Counted from the first letter of the stretch, positions 9,837-19,276 are shown. The stretch: DNA of 62,122 bases from Gammaproteobacteria bacterium (GCA_015488755.1 WFNB01000097.1:1-62122); one strand, 5' to 3'. Made by a program: numbers and translations. Notes: generated by a model from the sequence alone, not told the origin.

Positions 9837-11033
9837 ATGATCAAGACCATTAATAGTAAACAATTAAAGTTAGGTATGTATATTCATGAATTAAATTGTT
9901 CATGGATGGATCACCCTTTTACCCGCAATCAATTTAAAATTACTGAATCAGCCGATATTAAAAAAATCCACAATGTGGGCATTAAGTCATTAAAAATAGA
10001 CACCGCTCTAGGGCTTGATGTAGTAGAAGAACCCATCATTTCTAAAACTATAGAAAACAACTCAAAGGGGTCTTCCAAAAAAACCAACCAGCAAACGCCT
10101 AAACAGCTCAAGCAAACCCGTACAGAAGCAAAAAAAATAAAAAGCCATGCTGAAGAAGCGATTTCTAATATCATGGCTGATATTAAATTAGGCCAGCAGG
10201 TCAAAATGGAGCAAGTAACACCTGTTATTGATCAAATGTCTCAGTCAGTATTAGAAAATCATAATGCTTTGCTGGGTTTATCTCGTATTCGTAGCATGGA
10301 TACTTACACATTTGAGCACTCCGTTAATATTGGTGTATTAATGATGTCTTTTACTAAAAGTCGAGGCATGTCAGAACAACAGCTCCATGATGTGGGTGTC
10401 GGGGGCTTGTTACATGATATCGGTAAGGCGCTCACACCACCTGAAATTTTAAATAAACCCGGTAAGTTAACCGATGAAGAGTTTATTATTATGCGCCGTC
10501 ATGTGGTTGATAGCCGTATCATTTTATCAAAGACTCCGGGGATCAATCAAAATGCCTTAGATGTTGCCGCACTACACCATGAAAAATTTGATGGTTCAGG
10601 CTATCCTGATGGTAAAAAAGGCGATGAAATCAGCCAAATAGGACAAATGTCTGCCATTGTGGATGTTTATGATGCACTGACCGCTGATCGCTGTTACCAC
10701 AAAGGTCAAGATCCTTCTGTGGTGCTCAAAAGAATGCTTTCTTGGACAGGTAGCCACTTTAACCCGACCCTAATGCAAGAGTTTATTCATTGTGTGGGGA
10801 TTTACCCACCCGCTACTTTGGTGATGCTCAGTAACCACTATCTTGCCGTTGTCACAGAAAATAATAAAAACCTATTAACACCGACTGTGATTGCTTTTCT
10901 TAATACCAAATCGCGTGAAACCATTGAGCCTAGAGTCATCAATCTCTCTGAACAAAAAAAACTCACCATTATCAGCTCTGAATCGGATCAAAAATGGCAG
11001 GTTGATCCACAAAAATACCTCGATATGATGTAA
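9837..11033 (+). CDS. DUF3391 / HD-GYP cyclic-di-GMP phosphodiesterase
   Basis: 398 residues. The N-terminal ~60 residues fit DUF3391 (IKTINSKQLKLGMYIHELN), followed by a Lys/Gln-rich linker (75-105). The HD-GYP domain (from ~150) has the metal-binding HD pair (LLHDIGKALTPPEILNKPG), the downstream HHEKFDGSGYPDG motif that defines HD-GYP, and YDALTADRCYHKG. The expected activity is hydrolysis of c-di-GMP to GMP in the cytoplasm, which favours motility. It is transcribed alone about 110 bp after the tRNA and stands beside a second c-di-GMP protein at 12229-14448. Confidence 0.92.
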   Translation: MIKTINSKQLKLGMYIHELNCSWMDHPFTRNQFKITESADIKKIHNVGIKSLKIDTALGLDVVEEPIISKTIENNSKGSSKKTNQQTPKQLKQTRTEAKKIKSHAEEAISNIMADIKLGQQVKMEQVTPVIDQMSQSVLENHNALLGLSRIRSMDTYTFEHSVNIGVLMMSFTKSRGMSEQQLHDVGVGGLLHDIGKALTPPEILNKPGKLTDEEFIIMRRHVVDSRIILSKTPGINQNALDVAALHHEKFDGSGYPDGKKGDEISQIGQMSAIVDVYDALTADRCYHKGQDPSVVLKRMLSWTGSHFNPTLMQEFIHCVGIYPPATLVMLSNHYLAVVTENNKNLLTPTVIAFLNTKSRETIEPRVINLSEQKKLTIISSESDQKWQVDPQKYLDMM

Positions 11034-11267
11034 ACCTATTTCCCAAAATCTTTATTTCAGCCAATTAAACATTAAAATTACTCTAAAAAAACGCTATAAT
11101 GGGCTGTTTTCTAGCTCAAGACTTTGCCTGTCGACAAAATAGATACGATCAATTTATAAGAATTTTACTATAGAGCTTAATAAAAACACATTCTTACATT
11201 TTAGTTATTTGCTGTAAGAACCAAGAGAATATGTAATAACGCGTTGCTTTTAAGGGGGGAAGGCGCA

Positions 11268-12239
11268 ATGTTTTGCAAGACAAAACATAAGCTATTATTG
11301 GCTTTGCTTCTTATTTTCCTTTTAAAGAATGCATCTGCCAATAATTTAGTACACATCAATATCTCGGATACATTAACAGCCGACGCTGCCTTTTATCTAG
11401 GGGATACTGATAAACCTGTCGTTTTGATTTTACATGGTTTTATGCTTACCCATAATTTTCCTGTAGTAAAGCGCTTGGCTGAATCCTTATATGACTCCGG
11501 CTATACGGTTCTCAGCCCTACCCTTTCCTTAGGGATCAGCCACCGAAAGAAAACACTGCCCTGTGAAGCCATTCACACCCACTCACTTGAACAAGATATT
11601 AAAGAACTCAGCCTATGGATTAAGTGGCTAAAAAAGAAAACCAAACAAAAAATTGTGCTAATCGGTCATAGTGCTGGTTCTCCTTTCTTAGCGTATTATC
11701 TTATGCATCATGCAGAGAAGATCATTCAACAAGTTATTTTTATTACTATGCCTGATATCGGCTCAACTCATAAAAACAGTCTGGTTAATATTAAAAAAGC
11801 ACAACAATTATTGCAGGAAAAACCGAATTCAATTGATGAGTTTGAAATTTCTTATTGCAAAAAATACCCGTCTCTACCACAAAATTATCTGTCTTATTCA
11901 CAATTAACAAAAAAGAACATAAGCTCTTATTTACAGAATATAACAATTAAACAATCACTTATTTTAGGCACGGAAGATAAAATCATCGATCATGAGTGGA
12001 ATCAAAAACTGACACAATATAATATAGATATTACAACAATTAACGGTGCTGATCATTTTTTTGATGGTGAGTATGAGTTTGATTTGATGGATAGTATTGA
12101 AGCCATACTAAGTCATCCCAACAGCAATAAAAAACCTGCTCAACATACTGAAAAGAAAGCGAACCCGACAAGTTCTTCTATTAATACCTCAATAAAGCAC
12201 ATACCAACCAAAAGTCCTGAAAAACAAAATGAATTATAA
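11268..12239 (+). CDS. Secreted alpha/beta-hydrolase-fold protein
   Basis: The start is set at ATG 11268, where an AAGG..AAGG-rich ribosome site sits directly upstream; the frame is open from a TTG at 11244. The product has ~323 residues with a signal peptide (FCKTKHKLLLALLLIFLLKNASA). The hydrolase core shows an oxyanion-type HGF motif (VLILHGFML), the nucleophile elbow GHSAG, and a late Asp and His (TEDKIID, GADHFFDG) that complete a Ser-Asp-His triad. The C-terminal 40 residues are Lys/Ser/Thr-rich. The substrate is unknown. Its 3' end overlaps the next gene by 11 bp, so translation of the two is probably coupled. Confidence 0.75.
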   Translation: MFCKTKHKLLLALLLIFLLKNASANNLVHINISDTLTADAAFYLGDTDKPVVLILHGFMLTHNFPVVKRLAESLYDSGYTVLSPTLSLGISHRKKTLPCEAIHTHSLEQDIKELSLWIKWLKKKTKQKIVLIGHSAGSPFLAYYLMHHAEKIIQQVIFITMPDIGSTHKNSLVNIKKAQQLLQEKPNSIDEFEISYCKKYPSLPQNYLSYSQLTKKNISSYLQNITIKQSLILGTEDKIIDHEWNQKLTQYNIDITTINGADHFFDGEYEFDLMDSIEAILSHPNSNKKPAQHTEKKANPTSSSINTSIKHIPTKSPEKQNEL

Positions 12240-14448
12240 AACCATGTCCATAAAAAGCTATGCCATTAGCTTCATATTACTGTATATTTTTGTTTTTTTA
12301 ATCAGCAGTGTGATTGCTTTTGTAGACATTAAAGCACTGCAAGATGATATTTCACAAAATAATGCTCACAATGGCAAAGCTGAACTAATTGAAACAATAG
12401 AAAATTTAGTTAATAACTATAAAGAAGAAACCGTAAAGTTTTCACATTGGGATGAAGTACGCCAGCAATTAAACAACCCAGAGTTTTATCATTACTGGCA
12501 AACTCATCGTTTATTTAATTCAAATACCCTTCCTAATTATGTGAGAGAAGTTTCTATTTATGATGAATATGGCGATGCACTCAGTTCAGGAAAGTCCGGT
12601 ACATTACCCAATAAAATTAATTGTGACAATGTCACAGCTTATTTTACAATCAGCAATTATAAGCCCATGCTTGTCACATTTTCCCCTATATATAAAGATA
12701 ATGATGATGAGGATGTACTGGGTTATGTTGCCTTTAAGAGCGAGGTATTACCACAATTAAGCAGAATCACCCAATTTAATCATTTACAAAGCCATTCAAT
12801 AAAAGCTCTGGTATCAAAGAAACATACGATAGAGACTCAGGATTTTATTGATTACCTTAGCTATAAAATACAATTAGATAATGAATCCATATTAATTTTC
12901 CAACAGGTTAATCATGTGTTTTTTAGAAACACCATTATTCTGGTGTTATTTGCCCTCTTCTTTTATTTTTTAATGAGTCGCTTTCTATCTCGCCCACTGC
13001 GTCAGGTATCTACTTATATTGATACACTAAAAAATCAGTCCACATTAGAAAATTGTGATGAGATATGCGAAGAATTAGATATCCAATTTCATATTACTGA
13101 ATTAGAAAAAGTAAAGTATTCACTGTCTAAGTATCAACGCAAGTTAAAAACTGTCTATACGAACCTAGATGAAAAAAATCAGGAGCTATGGGAAATGGCT
13201 CATCATGATGCCTTAACCGGCGCATTAAATCGACGTGCTTTTGAAGAGCATTGGAATAGTATTAGCGAACTTTTTTCTGAAAGCCATTGCCATATTTCAT
13301 TAATTATTTTTGATATTAATAATTTTAAAAGTATCAACGATACCTATGGCCATCCAATCGGTGACATTGTGCTTAAAAAATTTTCTTGTGCCTTACAAAA
13401 AGTATTAAGAAAAGGTGAAAAAATTTATCGTATCGGGGGGGATGAATTTGCCACCACCTTATACAATTGTCCTCCTGAGGATGCCATGAAAATTGCCCAC
13501 CATTGTCAACAAGCAATTGGTAATATTTCTTTTATTAAACAGGGAATTAAAGAACCTGTACGCTCAAGTATTGGGGTTGCTCATAATGACACAGCCAATC
13601 CAAATAGCATTACCAACTTACTATGGCAGGCAGACATTGCCGTTTATGCAGCCAAAAAACCGGGCCAATCTCATGTGGTCACCTACTCAGATGAACTGAA
13701 AAATATATCCAACACCGTCCTATCCAGTAAAATTAATGATATTGTCTTCAATGCAATTGAACAGGGCAATAATATCACCATGTTTTATCAACCTATTATT
13801 AATCTCAGCAATGGCCGCCCAGACTATTATGAAGCTTTGCTAAGGATCAAAAATAACAATAAGATTATTTTACCCAATAAAGTCTTTCAGTTAACAGAAG
13901 CCCGAAAATTAGACTATGAGCTTGATACAGCTATTTTTAAGAAAATTGCTGACGATCTAAAGCGAGGAGTCATTCCATTGCATAGTGGTGTGTCTATTAA
14001 TGTCTCTGGCCCTTCTATTATTAACCCTAAAATTGTGGATCAACTTGCTATTTTTATTCCCTTTTTAAAGCATTTTAAGATCATTCTAGAAATCACAGAG
14101 ACATCCCTAATTACCAATATCAACCACGCCACCGAAAATATTACTCAGCTTAAAGAGTCTGGTTTTTTAATTGCTCTGGATGATTTTGGCAGTGGTTATT
14201 CATCCATCAGCTACCTATCAAGCATGCCTGTGGATATTGTTAAGTTTGACATTACCTTAATCAAACAACTCGAAGATGAAAAACAGTGTAGCATTATCAG
14301 TCATCTGGCCAAAATGATTATGGAAACCGATCATTTACTGGTTGCTGAGGGTATTGAAACTGAGGAAATTAAAGAAAAAATCAAACATCTTGGTTTTAAT
14401 TATGCCCAAGGGTATTTTTATGGCAAACCTTCTCCTACAATCAAATAA
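12229..14448 (+). CDS. Membrane GGDEF/EAL c-di-GMP protein with CHASE4-like sensor
   Basis: 739 residues. Transmembrane helix 1 (10-32) and helix 2 (~232-252) frame a periplasmic sensor of ~200 residues resembling CHASE4 (KFSHWDEVRQQL, REVSIYDEYGD). After a coiled-coil linker comes GGDEF (HHDALTGALNRRAF, IGGDEFATTLY), then EAL (YEALLRI, SINVSGPSI, LEITETSLI, IALDDFGSGYSSISYL, VAEGIET, AQGYFYGKP). Both active-site signatures look intact, so it could be bifunctional or switched by the sensor. The start lies inside the preceding hydrolase gene, suggesting that hydrolase activity or its ligand is linked to this sensor. Confidence 0.93.
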   Translation: MNYKTMSIKSYAISFILLYIFVFLISSVIAFVDIKALQDDISQNNAHNGKAELIETIENLVNNYKEETVKFSHWDEVRQQLNNPEFYHYWQTHRLFNSNTLPNYVREVSIYDEYGDALSSGKSGTLPNKINCDNVTAYFTISNYKPMLVTFSPIYKDNDDEDVLGYVAFKSEVLPQLSRITQFNHLQSHSIKALVSKKHTIETQDFIDYLSYKIQLDNESILIFQQVNHVFFRNTIILVLFALFFYFLMSRFLSRPLRQVSTYIDTLKNQSTLENCDEICEELDIQFHITELEKVKYSLSKYQRKLKTVYTNLDEKNQELWEMAHHDALTGALNRRAFEEHWNSISELFSESHCHISLIIFDINNFKSINDTYGHPIGDIVLKKFSCALQKVLRKGEKIYRIGGDEFATTLYNCPPEDAMKIAHHCQQAIGNISFIKQGIKEPVRSSIGVAHNDTANPNSITNLLWQADIAVYAAKKPGQSHVVTYSDELKNISNTVLSSKINDIVFNAIEQGNNITMFYQPIINLSNGRPDYYEALLRIKNNNKIILPNKVFQLTEARKLDYELDTAIFKKIADDLKRGVIPLHSGVSINVSGPSIINPKIVDQLAIFIPFLKHFKIILEITETSLITNINHATENITQLKESGFLIALDDFGSGYSSISYLSSMPVDIVKFDITLIKQLEDEKQCSIISHLAKMIMETDHLLVAEGIETEEIKEKIKHLGFNYAQGYFYGKPSPTIK

Positions 14449-14516
14449 GAATAATAACTAACAGCATTCGCAACTGATATTATTGATACTCATTCTTATA
14501 CAACAAGGAGTGTTTT

Positions 14517-16034
14517 ATGGATCGTCATCTCTCTCTTTCTCAGGCCGCACGCCTTATTGGTGTTAAACGCGGTGATATTCAGAAAAAAATTCAGGCCAAT
14601 GAACTGACGGTAATGGAAGGTACGGTTGTCCTTTCTGATTTAAAAAAAGCTTTTCCAGATGCTATTTATGAAGATAATAGTATGCTAGAAAAAGTGGAGA
14701 AATTTATGCAAGATGCGGTGCATAAAATGGCTCAAAGTGAACGCGAAGGTGCTCGGCTTGACGCTTTAAGTCGACGCATAGTAAAAGTAAATCAAGAACT
14801 GGCAGCAGAACGTCAGCGAAGCAGGCAACTTGAGGAACTAATTGATTCACTCCGTCAGGAACTCATAACACTGAATAACAAAGGTATTGATGAACCTTTG
14901 CATAACACTCAACAGTGGCTCGATGAGCAACTGTATATCCTGAATCATAATCAATCTCAAACACCAGTCGCACAATTAGAAAAACAGATACAACAGTTTA
15001 TGTTACCTCATGTACGCCTCTTACCCAGTCGCCATGATTTTATTTCAGATAAATCTGAAACCTTATTAGAATCAGCCTTACGCTCAGGTTTAGCCGTTGA
15101 TTATGGTTGTAATAATGGTAAATGTGGCAAATGTAAGGCTCGCTTAGTTTCTGGTCAGGTAGAGAAAATGGGGCATCAGGATTATGTGTTTCCTGAAAAT
15201 GAAAAGCAGCAGGGCTATATTCTCACTTGCTCAAATACGGCTGTTACTGATATTACTCTGGAAACAGAAGAAGCCATCAATACAGAGGATATTCCTTTAC
15301 AAAGCGTCACAACAAAAGTAAAACACATTGATAAGCAACATGCGCATGTTGCCATACTCACCTTAAAGACCTCTCGCAGCCAGCGCTTAAGATTTCTCTC
15401 GGGACAAACAATAGAGCTGAGTTTGAATAATCATCAGCATGATAATGGTCAGCCCATCAATGCCGAATATTCTATTGCCAGTTGCCCTTGTGAACCAAGC
15501 AATCTTGAATTTCACATTCCCATTAAGGACGATGAACCGTTTGCTCATGCTGTTTTACATAAGCTTAAGGAAAATGAATCCATAACTCTAAACGGACCTC
15601 ATGGTCATTTTATTTTAAATGAAGACTCACCTAATTCACTTATATTTATTGCTTGGGATACTGGCTTTGCATCAATAAAAAGTTTAATGGAACACGCAAT
15701 GTCTCTGGACAAAGCCGAAAGCATCCATCTTTACTGGTTCACAACAAAAATAGACTACCACTACAAAGATAACCTCTGCCGTGCATGGAATGATGCCTTG
15801 GATAATTTTACCTACACCCGCATTATGAGTGAGGCAAAGATAAGCACAATTACAGATAGGCTCATACAGCATTTACATTATGACCATCCTCATTTATTGA
15901 ATTTTGATTTTTATATTTCTGCACCAGGGCATCTAAATCACCAACTTAAGCCTACACTATTGGCTGAGGGAGTTAACAGTCAAAATATGCATTTTGAGCA
16001 GATATTTCATGGTCAAGAAGTGACTCTTGAGTGA
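14517..16034 (+). CDS. 2Fe-2S ferredoxin / flavin reductase-like protein with N-terminal DNA-binding-like segment
   Basis: 505 residues; the start is supported by AAGGAG seven bases upstream. Residues 1-60 look like a small helix-turn-helix or excisionase-type domain (LSQAARLIGVKRGDIQKKIQANEL), followed by a coiled coil (60-125). The middle has a plant-type 2Fe-2S motif, DYGCNNGKCGKCKARL (C-x4-C-x2-C), with the fourth Cys in YILTCSN. The C-terminal half resembles the FAD- and NAD-binding domains of oxygenase reductases (AEYSIASCP, then a degenerate nucleotide-binding stretch FIAWDTGFASIKSLM). The electron acceptor is unknown; no oxygenase is nearby. The NAD-site Gly pattern is altered, so NAD(P)H use is uncertain. 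Confidence 0.7.
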   Translation: MDRHLSLSQAARLIGVKRGDIQKKIQANELTVMEGTVVLSDLKKAFPDAIYEDNSMLEKVEKFMQDAVHKMAQSEREGARLDALSRRIVKVNQELAAERQRSRQLEELIDSLRQELITLNNKGIDEPLHNTQQWLDEQLYILNHNQSQTPVAQLEKQIQQFMLPHVRLLPSRHDFISDKSETLLESALRSGLAVDYGCNNGKCGKCKARLVSGQVEKMGHQDYVFPENEKQQGYILTCSNTAVTDITLETEEAINTEDIPLQSVTTKVKHIDKQHAHVAILTLKTSRSQRLRFLSGQTIELSLNNHQHDNGQPINAEYSIASCPCEPSNLEFHIPIKDDEPFAHAVLHKLKENESITLNGPHGHFILNEDSPNSLIFIAWDTGFASIKSLMEHAMSLDKAESIHLYWFTTKIDYHYKDNLCRAWNDALDNFTYTRIMSEAKISTITDRLIQHLHYDHPHLLNFDFYISAPGHLNHQLKPTLLAEGVNSQNMHFEQIFHGQEVTLE

Positions 16035-16142
16035 CATAAGCGATCAATCAAGCATCTCATATTCTTATGAATTGTTGTTAACAGAAGCATGCTGTTGATC
16101 TATCCCTATAAGAACGCTCTGGGTTAAAAATAATAACAAATC

Positions 16143-16751
16143 TTATTGTTTAGAACAGGTGGAATGATTTTTTGTTTCAGATAAAATAGTTAACCCGCCA
16201 CGGATGACCACCGCTACAATGAAAACACCAATCAATAAATCAGGCCATGGAGAACTGAGCAGATAAACCAGAAAGCCAGCAATAATAACACCTGTATTAG
16301 CGATGACATCATTTTTAGAAAAAATCCAGCTGGCTCGCATATGAATTTCACCCTCTTTGTGCTTGTTGATCAGGATCAAACAAATGATATTGGCAATCAG
16401 TGCAATAAAAGAAATAATGATCATTAATTGAGATTGTGGTTCATGCCCCATAATAAAACGGCGACCAATTTCCAGAAGCAATAAACTGCCAAGAATGATC
16501 TGAAAATACCCACTTAAACGAGCTGCCTGCTCTTTTTTTTCATAAGCTTTACCAATAGCATAGATACTGATGATATAAACTAGGGAATCGGCCAGCATAT
16601 CAAACGAATCAGCAATCAGACCTGCTGATTGCCCTACAATACCCGCAAAGAGTTCGACAAAGAACATAATACTATTAATAGCAAGCAGGATATAAAGAAG
16701 ACTCTTCTGCTCATTATTTTTTATTTCTACTTCACAACCACAACCTGACAT
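16143..16751 (-). CDS. Short cation-diffusion-facilitator transporter
   Basis: 202 residues, essentially only the six-helix membrane domain of a CDF exporter; the usual C-terminal cytoplasmic domain is missing. The metal-site helix reads ADSFDMLADSLVY (Asp-x3-Asp type) and a second candidate is FSKNDVIANTGV. The N terminus carries a Cys pair (SGCGCEVE). The start has AGGAAT upstream. It lies 30 bp after the ArsR-type gene on the same strand, the usual place for a repressor-controlled metal exporter. The metal cannot be told from sequence; Zn, Co, Ni, Cd and Fe are all possible. Confidence 0.8.
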   Translation of the reverse strand: MSGCGCEVEIKNNEQKSLLYILLAINSIMFFVELFAGIVGQSAGLIADSFDMLADSLVYIISIYAIGKAYEKKEQAARLSGYFQIILGSLLLLEIGRRFIMGHEPQSQLMIIISFIALIANIICLILINKHKEGEIHMRASWIFSKNDVIANTGVIIAGFLVYLLSSPWPDLLIGVFIVAVVIRGGLTILSETKNHSTCSKQ

Positions 16752-16781
16752 GTATTTGAATTCCTATTATGAATACATTAA

Positions 16782-17219
16782 TTAATTTTTATGAGATTTT
16801 GGCATGGAATCTGTTTGAAAATCCTTATTTTGGACTCCAACACGACAACGACCAGAGTCACGTAGCAACATACGTTTTTGGAATCGTTTTAAATCCTGTG
16901 CATACTGACCATCAGGATCAGGGATCATTAAAATCGTCTGATAAAGGTGTTTCAGGTAGTCCGTGGACATGACAAGGCGATGATATATCCAGCGTCCATC
17001 TTTCGAGGCACTTAATAAGCCTGTTTGTTTAAGAATTTTAATATGCCGTGACAATTTGTATTGTGGCTCTAACAAAGAATCAACGAACTCACAAAGGCAG
17101 GCTTCCTCATTCGTTGTACTGAGTATACGGATGATCCTTAAACGGATAGGATCAGATAATGCCTGAAAAATTGTTTCAGCTTGAATATCTATTATATGCA
17201 TAGTTGCATAATAGTGCAT
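16782..17219 (-). CDS. ArsR/SmtB-family metal-responsive repressor
   Basis: 145 residues with a winged-helix core: FQALSDPIRLRIIRILS, CLCEFVDSL, YKLSRHIKILKQTGLLSASKDGRWIYHRL. The Cys pair in EACLCEF corresponds to the alpha-3 metal/metalloid site of ArsR-type sensors, and another Cys sits in the extended C terminus (GRCRVG). It would repress the neighbouring exporters until metal binds. Two ATGs (17219 and 17201) are possible. Neither has a ribosome site, and both lie in an AT-rich palindrome, suggesting a leaderless transcript with autoregulation. Confidence 0.88.
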   Translation of the reverse strand: MHYYATMHIIDIQAETIFQALSDPIRLRIIRILSTTNEEACLCEFVDSLLEPQYKLSRHIKILKQTGLLSASKDGRWIYHRLVMSTDYLKHLYQTILMIPDPDGQYAQDLKRFQKRMLLRDSGRCRVGVQNKDFQTDSMPKSHKN

Positions 17220-17221
17220 AT
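17194..17221 (-). promoter_or_regulatory. Putative ArsR operator at its own start
   Basis: Perfect outer arms ATATGCA (17194-17200) and TGCATAT (17215-17221) around a 14-bp centre that contains TTGCATAATAG. It overlaps the first start codon of the ArsR gene. The 12-mer TTGCATAATAGT at 17204-17215 recurs at 20037-20048 upstream of the same gene group. Confidence 0.55.
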
Positions 17222-17260
17222 AATAAAGAAAATCAATATTAACTGCTTGCTACGCTCTTG

Positions 17261-18157
17261 TTAATGACAATCAGGATCATATTGAGTAAATTTATCCCTT
17301 TCATACTCAACTTGTATAGTTGTATGCTCAATACTGAAATCATCATGTAATTTTTTTTGAATCGTCATCAGGAACTGATTATCTAATTGCTCAGTTTTTA
17401 CAATTAAGTGCACGGTCATTGCTGTAACTGTGGTGCTGATAGCCCAGATATGTAGATCATGAAAGGAAAGTACTAGCTCCTGTTTATCTAAGTAATGTTT
17501 AATAGCCTGCACATCAATATTCTCAGGCACTGCATCAATGGAAAGATTGAATGAATCCCTTAGTAACCCCCACGTGCCAATTAAAATAATCGCTACAATA
17601 ACAAGGCTAATAATGGGATCAATGACCTGCCACTGGGTTTGTAAATAAATAAAACCAGCAATCGCAACCCCCAGAGAAATACCCGCATCGGCGGCCATGT
17701 GTAGAAAAGCCCCTCGGATATTTAAGTCATGCTTCTGCTCAGAAATAAACAATAATGCAGTAATGGTATTAATAACGACGCCAATTAAAGCAACAATAAT
17801 CACGGTCATTCCAGCAATTGGCTGTGGTTCATTGAAACGACTGATCGCCTCCCAGACAATCCCGCCCAAAGCAAGTAATAGGATAATCGCACTGGCAACC
17901 GAAGCAATAACGGTAATTTTACGATAGCCATAGGTTCTTTTTTCACTAACAGGCTTTGCTGAAAAATAAAAAGCTCCCCATGCCAAGAGCAATCCTAAGA
18001 CATCACTTAAGTTATGCCCCGCATCAGCCAATAAGGCCAGCGAACTGGCTAGGACACCATAAACGGCTTCGATAACGACAAAGATAACATTTAAAGCAAT
18101 ACCAATAGCAAAGGCTTTATTATAGTTTTTTGTGGAATGTGTATGATGATGAGACAT
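17261..18157 (-). CDS. Cation-diffusion-facilitator metal exporter (CzcD/ZitB type)
   Basis: 298 residues, full length. The N terminus is His-rich (SHHHTHSTKNY), followed by six transmembrane helices. The Zn-transport sites are conserved: LLADAGHNLSDVLGLLLAW in helix 2 and FLHMAADAGISLGVAIAG in helix 5. The C-terminal cytoplasmic domain (210-298) has FHDLHIWAIS and a His/Asp-rich tail (DPDCH). It works as a proton-coupled antiporter that expels Zn and related divalent ions across the inner membrane. It lies 14 bp downstream of the DUF302 gene and upstream of the ArsR gene on the same strand. Confidence 0.92.
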   Translation of the reverse strand: MSHHHTHSTKNYNKAFAIGIALNVIFVVIEAVYGVLASSLALLADAGHNLSDVLGLLLAWGAFYFSAKPVSEKRTYGYRKITVIASVASAIILLLALGGIVWEAISRFNEPQPIAGMTVIIVALIGVVINTITALLFISEQKHDLNIRGAFLHMAADAGISLGVAIAGFIYLQTQWQVIDPIISLVIVAIILIGTWGLLRDSFNLSIDAVPENIDVQAIKHYLDKQELVLSFHDLHIWAISTTVTAMTVHLIVKTEQLDNQFLMTIQKKLHDDFSIEHTTIQVEYERDKFTQYDPDCH

Positions 18158-18171
18158 TAATAACTCATTAT

Positions 18172-18555
18172 TTATTGGGCTTGATCAATGATTTGAATTG
18201 AGATCGCTTCTACCTCATCAGCGACTTTTTTTAAGGAAGCCGAATCAGAAAGAGAAGCTAATAAAGCACTGGGTTTGATCATACCAATTTTAGTTTCACC
18301 ATGATCTTCATAAATTGAAATGCGGCAGGGTAAAGCCATATTCAGACTCATATCATTTGTGAGTACCTCTTTCGCTTTATGTGGGTTACAAACTTCAAAT
18401 ATACGGCATTCATTACTAAACTCAACACCCTTTTTATTGAGCGTTTCTTTAATATTATGAATATGTAAGACACCAAATTTATGATCAGTGACCGCTTTTT
18501 GTAAATCATCTGATGCTTGCTCGATTGATTTACTGGTAGTGACAATGTATTTCAT
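18172..18555 (-). CDS. DUF302 protein
   Basis: 127 residues matching the DUF302 family: KYIVTTSKSIEQASDDLQKAV, FGVLHIHNIKETLNKKGVEF, IFEVCNPHKAKEVL, MALPCRISIYEDHGETKIG, and a late ML-type segment. The conserved Cys residues in EVCNP and LPCRI are typical. The function is not established; the family often appears beside metal-stress, cytochrome and thiol genes. It sits between a Met-rich cytochrome c and a CDF exporter, all on one strand with short gaps, consistent with one metal-response operon. Confidence 0.88.
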   Translation of the reverse strand: MKYIVTTSKSIEQASDDLQKAVTDHKFGVLHIHNIKETLNKKGVEFSNECRIFEVCNPHKAKEVLTNDMSLNMALPCRISIYEDHGETKIGMIKPSALLASLSDSASLKKVADEVEAISIQIIDQAQ

Positions 18556-18598
18556 ATTTTGTTCCTTTTTTGGTTCTTCGCTGTTTTAAGTGGGTAAC

Positions 18599-19198
18599 TT
18601 AAATTTGTCTTAAATAGTTGATAATTTGCCAAGTTTCCTGCTCATTTAACAGATTTTTAAATGCAGGCATTGGTGAACTTATTGGTGCCCCGCCTTCTGA
18701 GATAGTCCAATTTAAGTAAGCATCACTGGCCATAGGCATTTTACTAAAGGCTGCAATATTAGCAGGTCTTGGTGTCAAGTTAATACCTGCTGGTCCATCA
18801 CCAAGACCACTTTGTCCATGACAGCTAGCACAGTTTGTCTGGTAAAGTTTTTTACCTCTATTGAATGCCTCTGCTGTATTGGACTGAATCGAGTTTACAG
18901 TATTTTGATAGGATGATGGAATACCATTTTGCATCACAAAACGATGCCGTTGCATGGACATGTTCATGCAACGGCCATTCATCATTCCCATGTGTTTCTG
19001 GTCATTCATCATCCCCATACGGTTCTGACCATTCATCATTCCCATTCGATTCCGACCGTTCATCATACCCATACAGTTCTGAGTGTTCATCATAGCCATT
19101 TTATTTGAATTATTTTGCCTAGTATCAGCAAATGAGACCGACTGAAACATTGATATTAACAGAACGCTGGAGCAAAGAGTTACTATTTTATTTTTCAT
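18599..19198 (-). CDS. Periplasmic Met-rich c-type cytochrome
   Basis: 199 residues. A signal peptide (1-24, ending SFA) is followed by a Met-rich repeat region (36-80), then a single class I cytochrome c domain with CASCHGQSGLGDGPAG (heme c site) and a distal Met in MPAFKNLL. The C-terminal helix EQETWQIINYLRQI is characteristic. The Met/Asn repeats resemble copper- or silver-binding Met motifs, so the protein may buffer or sense Cu(I) as well as carry electrons. That is an inference from composition and from its place in a metal-export gene group. Confidence 0.85.
   Translation of the reverse strand: MKNKIVTLCSSVLLISMFQSVSFADTRQNNSNKMAMMNTQNCMGMMNGRNRMGMMNGQNRMGMMNDQKHMGMMNGRCMNMSMQRHRFVMQNGIPSSYQNTVNSIQSNTAEAFNRGKKLYQTNCASCHGQSGLGDGPAGINLTPRPANIAAFSKMPMASDAYLNWTISEGGAPISSPMPAFKNLLNEQETWQIINYLRQI
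18959..19093 (-). repeat. 27-bp tandem repeat encoding MGMMNGQNR-type units
   Basis: About five imperfect 9-residue units (MMNTQNC, MGMMNGRNR, MGMMNGQNR, MGMMNDQKH, MGMMNGRCM) encoded by a 27-bp tandem repeat. The length is likely to vary between strains. Confidence 0.85.
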
Positions 19199-19276
19199 GA
19201 TAATTTCCTAATTGACAATATTGCATACGACTAATTTTAATAGCTAAATTCGTCTATTTGTTTATAAATTCCTTTA

